DNA of 64,000 nucleotides from Symbiodinium natans (Eukaryota > Sar > Dinophyceae > Suessiales > Symbiodiniaceae): assembly GCA_905221605.1 (NCBI GenBank), contig CAJNDS010000079.1, forward strand, positions 165,001 to 229,000, in the 5' to 3' direction. The notes below the pieces were generated by a model. It made no database searches. It was not told the DNA's origin and worked only from the letters and a program-made list of their open reading frames with translations. Below, in pieces: positions 22,346-33,500 of this stretch (its first letter is position 1; every line of letters starts with the position of its first letter). Made by a program: the position numbers and the translations under genes.

Positions 22346-23009
22346 GTTGCCCGCAACACCAGGATCGTTATGGACACCATGCCGTATAATTACATAATTG
22401 ATACCAAGACCTCCCCTCACATAATCTTGGATGGAATTTATCGCGATTTGGCAGTTGGAGGGATTCGGCCCAAATTTAATTTGGAATCACTTCGGTTAAT
22501 GCCGGATGCGCCAAACGAGCATCCTGCTGACGTTCTTATTGTTCGCGCAGGCAATCGTCGTGTGGCCTTCTCTCCAATCTCTCCAAGGTGGCTCTAGATT
22601 TTGCGGTGGTCAACGCTTGTTTGGGTCAGCATGACGGATATCTCCTGACTGCAAGATCTCATGCTGAATTGAAGCCACAAAATCGTGCCACGGCCGGTCG
22701 CTGTCATGAATAGGAAATTGGTTCGAACCCATGATTTTCGAACATGCGGGACGACCGGATCCAGAGGGAGATCATGTCTTGACTTCATTATGTCAAGCCG
22801 TCGGTAAACAAAACCCCGAGCAACGATCCATTGGACAAGCATATTGGCGTGTCAAACAACGGATTTCGTGCATTCCTCAAAGATATGTTTATGCCAGTCT
22901 GCATCGGGCTCGCGCCATTGGGGTGCGTTTACGGACTTGACACAGTCCAGTTCAAGCAGCCCTCAGTCGACACTGAGCATGTGGCTCTTGTGGGGAGGTT
23001 TGTGTGCTA
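22346..23009 (+). CDS. Two hypothetical exons
   Basis: The frame 22346-22597 reads YNYIIDTKTSPHIILDGIYR and LMPDAPNEHPADVLIVRAG. The frame 22833-23009 reads VSNNGFRAFLKDMFMPVCIG and ends FKQPSVDTEHVALVGRFVC before a stop. Both look coding. They are in different frames with about 230 bases between them, so either an intron or decay separates them. Family unknown. Confidence 0.35.
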
Positions 23010-23159
23010 GGAAGTGCACAAAAAATGTCAGAGTCCATGTCTACAGGACGCAAGTCATGCGTGGCAGGCGAACTCCCAAACTCCCAGACCTCTCGAAGAC
23101 ACTCCCGCAACCTGCTTGGCTCAACAGCTTGCAAGGGAAAGTTCCGCACCCTCTATAGC

Positions 23160-23580
23160 TGAAGCCACCCTGTCATGGGCACTTCGAGGCTTGATGGGTT
23201 TAGAGCTTAGGGTTTTTTAGGGTTTCGGGTTTTTTAAGGGCTGCCTCTGGGCAAAAGCGCAAAAGCATCCCGCGCACAGCAGGCTGTCGTCGATGTACTA
23301 TGACTTCGACTGGGAGGAAGCTCCTTTGTCATCCTTCGTTGCCCCGTGCACGGCCAGCTCCAGCCTTTGCAATACAAGCTGACAGTTGCCAAGTTTTGTG
23401 GGTACCTCCAACGTCCAAAATCATCCATATCTAGACCAAGTTTTTTCAAGGCATGCAAGTGCATCGACATGCAAGTACGTCCATACCTGGACATTTGAGC
23501 GAGGTTGCTGCTACCTGCTGATGATTTTCGTGATGCGCCATGTTGCCTTGCACTCGGTTTCTTGATGCCTGTTGCAAGTT
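23160..23580. other. Spacer with telomere-like units
   Basis: TTTAGAGCTTAGGGTTTTTT and related units lie near 23200-23240. No gene was recognised. Confidence 0.35.
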
Positions 23581-23584
23581 GCTC

Positions 23585-24364
23585 TTAATCTTGAAGGGTC
23601 AATGCCGGACTGTACGTAGCAGATCCAGCTGAGGTCCCAGAGGGTGGATTCGAGCTGCAGACCACCCTGGCCATCCACAACTTTTCCTTAAGTTGATCCC
23701 TTAGTCCAGGTTTTTCTTGTTTTGCGCTTCCACAACTTCCAGCTTCTTTTGAGTGGCGGTTGTGTAGACGATCTGAGACGTTGTGTCCTTCATCTTGTTC
23801 GCTGGTCTTCTCTATGAGGCCACCAAGCGGTCTTTTGAGGAGCAGATGGCTGTCACTCGGTCCGCAACCGAAGTTCTGTGAACGCTTCCCAGGTTGTGAG
23901 CTAGAGGGGCTTTTCGGCATGCTGTTAAGGCATGCTGCTTTTTGAACATGAACGCTGCTATAGTTGAACTGCCGCTTTAGCTGTAGCATACCGCAGCGTG
24001 TGGCTCTAAATCGGCGCCTGTCTCTCGCCAGGTTCTGTGAACATCCTACGACACGATCCCGAGGTTGGAGCTCTTGCTCTGTCCCCCCCTGGATGTGACG
24101 CTCGTGTGTCGGGTGACGGGGTGCGCGCAGGCCCCCGTGTTCTTCTGGATGTATTGCTGCTACGCCGGGGACTTGGTGTGAACACCAATTGGCCTGTTGC
24201 TCGTGTCCGCAGATGATACAGCTTCGATTTTCACGCGGTGGCATCTTCACCGGGTTCAGCAAAACGTGGGGTCGCGCTCCCATAGGCAGCCAGATGGCAC
24301 CTTTCCAGTAAAATCCCTCTGCGTCACAAGGAGAAGGTGCTGTTGATGTTATTGCAGTGACCAT
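23585..24364 (-). CDS. Long minus-strand open frame, function unknown
   Basis: This is an uninterrupted 259-codon frame, the longest minus-strand frame outside the minisatellite. It contains CSIICGHEQQ-like Cys/His residues (CIICGHEQQANWCSH) near residue 50, and is basic and Ser-rich afterwards. No family was recognised. It may be chance or the relic of an element. Confidence 0.22.
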   Translation of the reverse strand: MVTAITSTAPSPCDAEGFYWKGAIWLPMGARPHVLLNPVKMPPRENRSCIICGHEQQANWCSHQVPGVAAIHPEEHGGLRAPRHPTHERHIQGGTEQELQPRDRVVGCSQNLARDRRRFRATRCGMLQLKRQFNYSSVHVQKAACLNSMPKSPSSSQPGKRSQNFGCGPSDSHLLLKRPLGGLIEKTSEQDEGHNVSDRLHNRHSKEAGSCGSAKQEKPGLRDQLKEKLWMARVVCSSNPPSGTSAGSATYSPALTLQD

Positions 24365-26760
24365 GTTTGCTCAGTTAAGCAAGTACGTGGAGTTCCTGGA
24401 TTCGTTTTGGATCCTGCTTCGTCGAAGGGAGCTCAGGCCTCAGCTGAGCTTCAAGCACCCGAGGAAGGGGCTTTAGGGTTTAAGACGTGCTGTCCCAAAC
24501 AACTCCTCCACTTCAATTATTGCAAATACAGAGCAAAAGGAACAGGTAGGTGACTAGAACACGGTCCGGAATTCCAGAACCAGGCCATCTACAGCGTAAC
24601 AAGCCATTCCGCGTGTCTCAAGATGCAAGGCCTCCAAACTTTGGGCTTCAAGTCTACCACCACTTTCTGGTTCCCGCGCTGCACTTAGCCATCTTTACTG
24701 CTGGCATGCTTGATTACGGCTCTTCCTAGGTTAGCTGTGGCAAAAACGTCGTAGGACCCATGAAGTTCAGACCCTGGGTGCAAAAGTATGAAGTCTTGTG
24801 TGTGTGGCTGATAGCCCAGGGAATGGTGTGGATATGCCTGCAATCCACTGCAAGCCAGCAACAGCTAGGCAGGCCGCAATCTGGGGCCAGCGTGTTTTGT
24901 ATACCCTCAGCCCACATGAAGGACTGGCCATCAACTGCCTGGTGCATATTGGCATGTATGCCTACTATGCCCTGAAGGTGCCGGCTTATTCGTGAAAAAC
25001 ACAAGCGCGAGAAAAGACTCGCGAGATGTTTGCACAGTGCTGGCATATGTGTGGTGAAATATGGAAAGGCATTTGGCGTTCCAACGTCTGGCACTCAAAA
25101 GCTTCGCATGTTCCGAGACGCAAAGTTGCTGAAGCATTTCTGGCGCATGAGGTCTTGGAAGCCTTGAGTCACCAGATGTCAAGTGGCCCAGTTTGTGACG
25201 GGCATGCTATGTTTGGTGCCGTTCTTCTTTTTGAAGCAGGCACGTCAGCTGACGAGCGTCGTGTTGCCGTTGAAAGTTGTCCAGCTAACTGGTAGCGCAG
25301 GTGAGGGGCGCGTGTGCTGGCGAATCAGCTCTTCTTGCAAGATTCTCAAATCCAGGTGAGGTGATAGAGAGTCAGCACTGAGGCGTGTGGAGCAGCGATT
25401 GTGTGAATGATTTCCAGTTGTGGGTCATCGGTTTCGGACAGTCGGTGATGATGTGAGATGTCAGAAGCCGAAGCATCAAGGGCTGGCCAGGCATGGAGAG
25501 GGTAGCGGCAAGAAGGGCGGGAGAGTAACGGATAGCCATCGGCGTGCAAACCCCCTCCCATCTTCTGAAAGTAGGTGTGATGTGTGATTCCAAGGCCTGT
25601 TCCATTGTCAACTTGACTTTCGTGAAGCAGTTCCTGGGCATCCTCTTGGGCATGAGCAAGGCTGATGAGGAGGCTCCCTAGCATGCGCAAACCTGCCTAG
25701 GAAACACTTGATGCTTCTGTGTGTGAAACGGCACGGCTAAACGTTGCAGCTGGGCCAACCATGGCCAAGCGGCCAACCTAGCGTGCCAAAGGATACCGCG
25801 AACCAGCACCTGCAGACGCCAGCTGAGGCAGGGTTGCTGTGCGATGGAGAACCTGGCAGTCGTGATGTCTCTGCTTCTGGACATGTGCGCAGCAGGCTTA
25901 ATTATTGTCGTATGCAGGAACCCAAATCACGAAAGCTGGTGGGGCTAGGCTTGAGCGGCGTCATACTGTAGCAGTTTTGTGGGGCTGTAAAGCAGCGAGC
26001 TGTTGATTCTATGAACCGGGGGCGGGGGCATCCAGTAATCTTCGTCCTGGTCGTCCTCATCCATCCCATCCTCGGTCTCATGCTCATGCTCGTCATCCTC
26101 CTCCCCATCACAGTCCTTATCCTCATCAATGTGGTCCTCACCCTCAAGTTGTCAAGCTCATCCTCATGATCAATAGCATCACCACCTCCTCATCACTGTC
26201 ATGCCCGTGATCTCTCCTTCATCAATGCTCAGCACCTGATCACAATAGAAGCGCGTTGACATCATTGGCATCATCCTCGGGGTCTTGCTGTCAACCGACA
26301 GCAGGAAAACAGCTTTCTTTTGATTCTGCCGCAGGTTGACGGGGTGGGGGGGGGGGGGGTTCGAAGAACCGCAAGAAAAGGTGAACTTGGGTGACCGGGT
26401 CGAATCGGCTATATCAATGTGTGAGGGCATCTTATTTTGCTCATGGCTCACGGCCGCACTTGCGCGGTCATCGTGCGAAAGACATCATGCATGATGGTTG
26501 CATTGAGCTCTTTGTGTACTGCTTTCGGGCTTACTGCGCTTGAATGGTCACTGTAGTTTGTTGTTTTCATGTGGCTTTGTAGGTTTCTTAGCGCATGTTT
26601 TGCGGGATCATTTCATTCACTACACTCATGAAGTATTGCCAACAAGAAACCGTAATGAATGATGTCAATGAAGAGCTTTACCGGGCCAATGAAAAGCCGA
26701 ATTCATGAGTGAAAAAAGCTAGCAATAGAACTCTTTGGCCGTATTGTAGCGGGTCTCCCA
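24365..26760. other. Gene-poor spacer
   Basis: Only short, overlapping open frames were seen. A CATC/CCTCATCC-rich simple repeat lies at about 26040-26170 and a G-run at about 26342-26360. Nothing else was recognised. Confidence 0.35.
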
Positions 26761-26810
26761 TTAGTTCTCTTTACCATTGAGCCCTATATATATAGAAGAA
26801 AAGAAATTGT

Positions 26811-26900
26811 TTGGGATGTTCCCTATACTAACAGTCCTGAACAGGACCCCCTTTTTTTCTTCCCTATTCAGGACTGTTAGAAGAAGGGGAACATCCCAAA
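26811..26900 (+). mobile_element. Family B hairpin element
   Basis: It starts TTGGGATGTTCCCTATACTA, contains ACTAACAGTCCTGAACAGG and its near-complement TTCAGGACTGTTAG, and ends GGGGAACATCCCAA. It is an almost perfect inverted repeat of about 90 bp. Confidence 0.82.
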
Positions 26901-26964
26901 GTAATGTGATGGTCATGATACAAATGACATCCAGGTGCGGTGTTCTGGGTAGCCTTCAGTGCCC

Positions 26965-27260
26965 TCGGCATCTCTCGGCTTGCCCCTGATTGATGGTCTA
27001 TGGTCCATAGTCCATAGTCCTACATAGTCTATGGTCTATGGTCCATCATCTACAATCGATAGTCTGTCGTCTATAGTCTTTTGACGTTCTGCATGGAGGG
27101 TCTCCACGCCTTGCAAGTCGAACGCGTCCTCGAGCGAGACACCCAGCGAGATGCAGAGTAAGGACGTTCATCCTTTGCTTTCACACATTGTGTCTCAGGT
27201 GAATGCGTGCACGGCCAATGCACCGGGTCCAAGCAAGCCCAGCCAAAGCAGTATGCGTTG
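26965..27260 (+). repeat. Dispersed repeat E, copy 2, with a short-repeat insert
   Basis: This is the same block order as 15560-15790. A simple repeat of GTCTATGGTCCATAGTC-like units (about 26994-27080) is inserted between the first and second blocks. Confidence 0.65.
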
Positions 27261-27404
27261 GATGCAAAACAAAAACCAGCTTCCAGGGCATGAAATTCTT
27301 GAGAGTATTTTGACCCAACTACCCGAAATCTCCTCACCCAAGACCCTCTGGTTTTAGACGTGTTGTCTGAAGCTGCGACTGTTGTATCAAGTCAACAGCT
27401 AGAC

Positions 27405-27440
27405 TCCAAACCCTAAACCCTAAACCCCAAACCCCTGAAC
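27405..27440 (+). repeat. Telomere-like CCCTAAA run
   Basis: Several CCCTAAA units stand about 190 bp upstream of the globin gene start. Confidence 0.8.
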
Positions 27441-27629
27441 CGCGTTCCTCGCAAGCTGAAAGCTCCGCTTCACTCTCAGCGCTCCAGCTCAAGTCAGCCT
27501 TGGCAGTTCGTCACCCCAACCATTTGCCTTTTTTAAGGCTGCATGAAGCAAGTCTAGCTTTAAGAAAGGTCAATTCCGACACAAAATTCTTTTTCTGCCT
27601 CTGGTACATAGCGTGGTTCAGGCGTTGTG

Positions 27630-28565
27630 ATGGGCATCTGCATGTCGCTTCAAGCGAAGGAGCCGAGCCCTCCCCCTGACGGCAATATCGAAGCTTCTCC
27701 CCCCGACGGCATCGAGACTCGGAGAGACGCTCAGCCGGAGAGCTCGTTTCCACCAGGGGCGACTGCTTCTGGTCCGCTTCAGGAGACTCCGGCTCTGCAG
27801 CTACGTCTTAGAGTGGTATGCGTCTTTTCTCATATGTTCCTTGCCTTTCATGAAATGCGGTGCTCGATAATGTAGTGCAGCAACTACCGTCCCGCAAAAA
27901 AGCATATGTCACTTGGCTCACTCCAAGCCCAAGGAAGAAAGGTAAGACCATCTACAGAGCTGGGCGAGGGGGCTTCAAGCCACAGCCCACGCCAGAGGAT
28001 ATTCGCTCCATGGGCGGAAAAGAGGGTATTGTCAGACTCTGCGGCATCCACTACTTCCGAATGTTCCAAGATCCTCGGATGTCTGTACCTCGGTAGGTTT
28101 CTTGGGACATGTTCTAGATTGTCCTTTACTGGGTTTAAGAGGATCATATTCTGAATATGATATTCAGGAATAGTTTTCAGAGGGTTCTGAGGGCCATCCT
28201 AGGTACTTTTCGACACATCTCACAAGGATTCCAACGTCAGCGCCGCCGTTCACGGAGAGCGGTTGGCTCTCGCCTTGCTGGGAAGATGGACGGGGGACCG
28301 GGACTATGCCAGGACGAGAGGGGGCCGTGGGGACCTCTTCGCCAACTTGGATGCGGCGCACCAGCGTGCGAAGCGATGTCCCTTGCGCTCCGCAGAGGTG
28401 CGCGGTCAAGGTTTCACGGAAGATCAACGTGACAGTTGGCTTGGAAATCTTTGGCTGGCGGCAGAAGAAGCCGGCAACACCACGGAGCTGTGCGACAAGC
28501 TGGCAATCCACTTGGCCAGTGTCGTCGATCTCTACGCACCTTTCGTTGCCTCAACAGAAGCCTGA
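27630..28565 (+). CDS. Truncated (2/2) haemoglobin, 3 exons
   Basis: Exons are about 27630-27814, 27881-28083 and 28227-28565 (stop TGA). After a Pro/Glu-rich leader of about 60 residues, the protein shows SMGGKEGIVRLCGIHYFRMF and QDPRMS. This matches the GG.EGI..L...Y..m..DP start of truncated globins. The last exon has AAVHGERLALALLGRWTGD, LDAAHQRAKRCPL, GFTEDQRDSWLGNLW and LCDKLAIHLASVVDLYAPF, fitting the E- to H-helix region of group II-type globins. The HQRAKRCPL His and the His of AVHGERL are candidates for haem contacts. The role would be binding O2 or NO, probably in the cytosol. The second intron is GT-AG, and splicing at 28083/28227 restores PRMSDSNVSAAVHG in frame. The first intron's donor is approximate. 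The ATG at 27630 is in frame and a second ATG lies at 27642. Confidence 0.82.
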
Positions 28566-28689
28566 GCGCGAAGCTTTTGACGACCGCCGCTGAAAGCGGT
28601 TTGCTAGTTGTTTTTCTGGCACTGTTGAGGTTCAGAACGGGGCTCTACTCTACACCCCGCAGGCCTCGAGCACCTTTGTTTTAAGACAT

Positions 28690-28795
28690 GGGGGTTTACG
28701 ATATTCATGGTACCGTATTGGAGTCCTTAGTAAAAGGGAATCCTACTATTTGTGGTTTTATCTTAGGGTCCCTTATTCTCGTAAAACCCCACATG
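28690..28795 (+). mobile_element. Family D element
   Basis: It contains GGTACCGTATTGGAGTCC, AATCCTACTATTTGTGG and CTCGTAAAACCCC. It lies 125 bp downstream of the globin stop. Confidence 0.55.
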
Positions 28796-28799
28796 GCTG

Positions 28800-29550
28800 C
28801 GCATCTTCTCGGAATGATATGGCAGAGCTCCGGAATCAAGAAAAAGCAAAACGTCTTTCAGCTTTTGCGCTGGCTGGTATTATTGCGCCTTTTTGCGCCT
28901 GTTCGTGCTTTTTTTGTTGCTACTGTCATCTATTATCATCTATTGGTGTGAGTCTTTTGTGGGTAGATAGCCTTGCGACTTGGACTGGAAGATTCTTAAG
29001 CTGAGGAACTTGGCTTCTGTATATGGAGGATCCAAGCAACTTCGGGGCCTAAGCCCTAAACCCTAAACCCTAAGAACCCTAAATCCTACACACCAAAAGC
29101 AGCCTTGCTGTGTGGTCACCCCAAATAATTGTGCAATGAAGAGGCTGACATAGGCTGTGGGCGCCTCGGGGGTGCTTTCGGATGAACTTAAACCGCAATG
29201 CCTAAACTCGAAACCCTAAACCCTAGACCCCTAAAACCCGTGTAGAATGCCGTGGTGCAGAATGCGTCCCTGAATCTGCAAGAGGCTTCGGGGGCTTCCA
29301 TCTCTCGGGGTCGCTCCCAAGATGGCCGCCTAGAGCGTATATCCTTCTGAGCAACAAACGACAGATCTGCCGGGGACCAAGCGAAACCTAAAATTTGGGG
29401 TCATGTACCCTATACTACGATATTATGAACCATAAGCCAAGCCCATGCAGGGTTCATTTGGTCGCCAAGGTACAGAGTAGAGACCACTGCTTTTGCTGTG
29501 CCCACTTGGGTTCTGCAACTTCCTACATGGACCACTAGGCTTCGCAATCC
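28800..29550. other. Spacer with telomere-like units and a family A copy
   Basis: CCCTAAA units are at about 29050-29090 and 29210-29240. No gene was recognised, apart from the family A copy listed separately. Confidence 0.4.
29370..29472 (+). mobile_element. Family A element
   Basis: It starts CGGGGACCAAGCGAAACC and ends GGGTTCATTTGGTCGCCAAG. Flanking exons were not identified. Confidence 0.65.
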
Positions 29551-30079
29551 AGCTCCAACATGAATTGCCAATGCTTGCGAGAGAGCGATGACATGGTGCG
29601 GAGCACACAGCAAAGGAAACTCGAGCCGGCTTCAAGTCGCGAGCAAAGGCAAATTCCGACCGGTTTCAATATCTGCCTCTCTCTGCCAGGCGTACTGATG
29701 TTGTCTATCGTGTCTGAGGCAAAAACTAGTAACAGGTCTGGGTGAGAGCCCGCCCCTATCGCTTCATACGGTTTTGCAACGCAACCATGATGTGCACCTA
29801 TACTTTGTCTCTATATGATATGGTCATATGCGACGGAAGCGTCCGCCTCTCAAATCTGTGTAGTAAGAAGCGCAGCTTGGGGTACCTGGCAGCTTCTTTG
29901 GGGGGAGAGTGGGGCTTCAGGCTCGAGGGGTCAAAGTAACTTGCTTTCATTTGACTGTGAAATCTGAACACTTACTTTTAGATCATGCATATATATATAT
30001 ATACATATATGCTCGCCCTCCCCCGCCCTCTAAAGTGAGCAAGCTGTTCCAAAGCCAGGGACTGCAAGCGACCGCAGCC

Positions 30080-30559
30080 ATCTGGATCTGCTTACCGTAC
30101 AGTCCCTTTCCACACCTTATCCCTCGGCCATGCAGAAGCCGCGCCTCCTACTGCGCTCCCAGGATGTCTTCCACGCGTTTCTTATGCATGCTGAAGAGCA
30201 GGAGCCCATGGCCAGAGTTATAAGCACGTCCCTCCCACTCTCCCAACCCTAAGAACGCTAAGGTTGGAAGCTTCACATAACCCTTCTCCCAGCATCAGGC
30301 CCAGCTTCTTCAGGCTCGCCACCGACCCGTCCGTGAACAGGTCTCACGTTCCCTTGTCCTGGCCGGCTGGGCGGGGCGGTGCGTCACCGTGGTTCTCTTC
30401 GTCATCCTGCTCCTGGCACCCTGTTTCTACCAGGACGGGGCAAGAACATGCAGGAACCCAAGCCGTAAACACTGTCAACACCTGCAAGTTGTAGACACCG
30501 GCGTAGAACCCCCTTTAAATGAAACATTAGGCTTCAAAAACTGTACAGATCCCATGTAA
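30080..30559 (+). CDS. Small single-pass membrane protein, 2 or more exons
   Basis: One exon reads LLTVQSLSTPYPSAMQKPRL and LLRSQDVFHAFLMHAEEQEP, ending near 30223. The terminal exon (30293-30559, 89 codons, stop TAA) follows CTTCTCCCAG and begins HQAQLLQARHRPVREQ. It contains one strong transmembrane helix (CVTVVLFVILLLAPCFY) and then a Cys-containing tail with an NET glycosylation-like site. The exact join was not settled. An earlier exon may begin at the ATG at 29560 (NCQCLRESDDMVRS). No family recognised. It lies just upstream of the MFS transporter gene on the same strand. Confidence 0.45.
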
Positions 30560-30589
30560 AAACCCGATGTGCCTTATAAAGGGCAAAAG

Positions 30590-33500
30590 ATCGGAGGCGC
30601 CGAAGGCGAGGAGGGCGCCCACCGTGGAGGAGAGCCCGAAGGGCCGGCTCGTGATTTTTCTGGCGGCAACGTGTCTCGGCGATGGATCTCCTCGTCAGGG
30701 TTTGGGGGTTGAGGGTTTAGGGTTTGTAGGGATTAGGCGACACCTTCGGATTCGGAAGAAATCTTGCAGCTCCTGCGTTTGCTGAGGGCCGGTCTCATCT
30801 ACGTGAGCACAGCTGCGATCTCAGTCTCATCCCCTAAACCCGAAACTTTCCTAAACCTCTAAACCCTAAATCCGGATTCAGATTGCATGCTATACTGACA
30901 GCCTCGCACCACATGTCCTGCAGCGGCCTTCAACATGCCATCAGGCCCTCAAACCATGTATACCATCCTAAACCTTTTCCTCCCCCATAGCCGACAGCTT
31001 CAAGTCTGCAAAGCATGAAGAACAAAGACAGCCCTTGCATTCACAGGGTTTAGGGTTTAGAGCGGTTTAAGAGTTGTAAGGCCGAGAGGCAGCAGGCAAC
31101 GCAGGTTCTGAACACAGATGACAAGAAGAAAACAGCAGCAGAGGACCAGTTTGCGCTGAACCTACCGCAGATGGAGCTGGATTTGGAGGGGACTCAGACG
31201 ATGCTCAGTGGCTGCTTGTCTGTGGCCGAATAATTTCGGTGAACGCACGTACATACATATGTGCGTATTTATATACGTGCGCATGACCTGTTGTTGTTGT
31301 CTCTTGTGTTGTTCTTGGTCCCGAGACTGCGGTTTTATCGTGTAAATTTCACGTTTGCTTTCTCTGAAGAACCGCAGCTGCTATGCTGTTTGATGCAACC
31401 GGAGTCAAGAAATGACCCAGCCTGGCAGACGTCTCACTTTAACCATCCATATATTCTACGCTGCTAGTTCCACTAGTCTACCCTTTCGCCCCCATTAGTC
31501 GTGCAACAAATCTACATGGTATAGGTAGGGGCCACTTCGAAACAAACGAAGTTACAGCAAACTCGTCCCTCGTCATGGGAAGGTTTCATCAGGGGTTAGC
31601 GTCATTAGTTGGGATGTTCCCCCGTATACTAACAGTCAAAATAGGGAGTATAATCCCCATCAAGGGCTGCTAGCATAAGGGGCACATCCCAAGCCATCAG
31701 TAAGCAATTATTTCCTTTTTGGCAGATCGGAGGCACCAGGGCTTGTGATTTGTCATCATGGAAGATAACATATCCTCCAAGACTGTAGGACCAGCGGCAC
31801 GCCCTAACTTCCCTTTAATAAAGGGGGCTTATATACCCTATTATTTTGGTAAAGGGTGCGTAGTTAGTGCTGGCATGTCGTGTGATTTTGGAAGGCAACT
31901 TCTCCCAGAAAAACTTGGGCTGACGACTTGCCATGTTGGCAAGGTAAAGCCCATCCGACAATCCTCAGGCATGAATGTTGCATCCCTGCCACGTTGGTTG
32001 CGACACCCCTAAACCCTAAACCTATACCCTACTGTATAAAGCCTAAACCCTAACCCGTGAGCGCGACTTCGCACTGGCCACGAGGCCCACAAATCGTGTT
32101 TGGGGTTTGGGCTTTAGGGTTTAGGGAGAGCATGGCGTCCGACGTCCACAGAGCACACGCTCGTGACGCAGGATGCGCACTGCGCCTAGGCGAGAGCATG
32201 TCGGGCAAGCTCTACCTTGGGGACGAAGTGAGCCCTAAAACGGTTTATGATTCATATACCTTGATATGAATTATCGTAGTTTAGGGTGTGTGAGCCCAAT
32301 TTAAGGTTCATTTGGGCCCCAAGGTAAGCCGAGGCGTTTGAGGCCCAAGGTCTATGCAAGCGTGCAGTCTGTCATCCGTGTACAATACCCCGCAAAACAG
32401 CCGTTGTGTTTTGTGTGTCTCCATGCCAATAGCTTCAAGAACATGTCCGGTTGTACAACTGCAGTTTACTGAAGCGTTTCCCCACGGTACAACCATCTCG
32501 TTTGACTTAAACCCATCTTTTTACTTGCTTCGAGCATTGCCTATGCAGATGAATCTGCATCCGGTTAATATATTTCTTAACATATACCTCTCCCTCTCGG
32601 TTCCAGAGCCTGTACTCTGATGTCTACCTATAGGCCACCCCGACTTTGCTTCTCCAAGGCTCCGTGCAGCTGAACGTGTTCCTGAAGCCAGGGGCCTCAG
32701 AGGGGCCACAGTAAGTACATAGGGGCCCTCCGAGCTTTCAATCATCCCCAAGCCCCTGGTCTAAAGCTTCTCCGAAAGCGCTTGAACCATGTACGCCCTA
32801 AATGGGCTTTCAATGCCGAAGGTATCCTGTTCCTAGGTGACCTTCTAGCAGGACGGCTTGGGGCGGAGGGTCCAGGGTTGAGGGATGGATAGGGTTAACC
32901 CGCAACTCCGAAATTTAGTTTAAAGCCCTAGGCTTGAACCTTAAACCGAAAAGCCCTAAAACCCTAAGCCCTAAACCCTAAACTCTAAAGGCCCTAGACC
33001 CTAAAGCCCTAAACCCTGAACCCCAAAGTCCTGAATCACAGCCTCGGGAGGTCGCTCTTCGGCTTCGTGATGGCGCCGCTCTCCGACCGCATTGGGCGAC
33101 GGCCCGTGCTGACGACCTGCCTGGTGCCGAAGCAAGAGCTGTTTAGGGTTTAGGGGTGAGCCATGGTGATCAAATTTCTGGGCCAGTTGCTTTCCACCTT
33201 CATCTTGATCTCTTCCTGTTTCTTCCTTTCCCTCTCGCACTCCTTCACCCTAAACCCTAGACCCTAAACCCTAAACCCTAAACCCTAAGCTGGTAATTTC
33301 CAGAGGCCTCCGCCCTTGCTCCCCAAGGTGCTTCTGGTCTTCAGCTCTCTTTGTTGCGGGGTGGCGTCCAACATCTGGTTTGTGGCTGCACGCGTGCTCC
33401 AAGCAGTGGGGGAGGGAGCCGAGCCGATACTCTTTGCGATCGCGCGAAGCCTGGCGGGGCTAATACACCCTGGCGACCAAAAGAGCCCGAAAAGAGTTAA

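Noticed and set aside
22715-22735. TTGGTTCGAACCCATG as a tRNA T-arm
   Set aside because: No acceptor stem, D-arm or anticodon arm could be folded around it.
26040-26170. Minus-strand frame rich in Arg, Met and Thr
   Set aside because: It is a translation of a CATC/CCTCATCC simple repeat.
32640-32712. Possible extra MFS exon (GSVQLNVFLKPGA)
   Set aside because: Joining 31217 to 33042 directly keeps the frame and gives the usual spacing before PLSDR. Adding this exon breaks the spacing.
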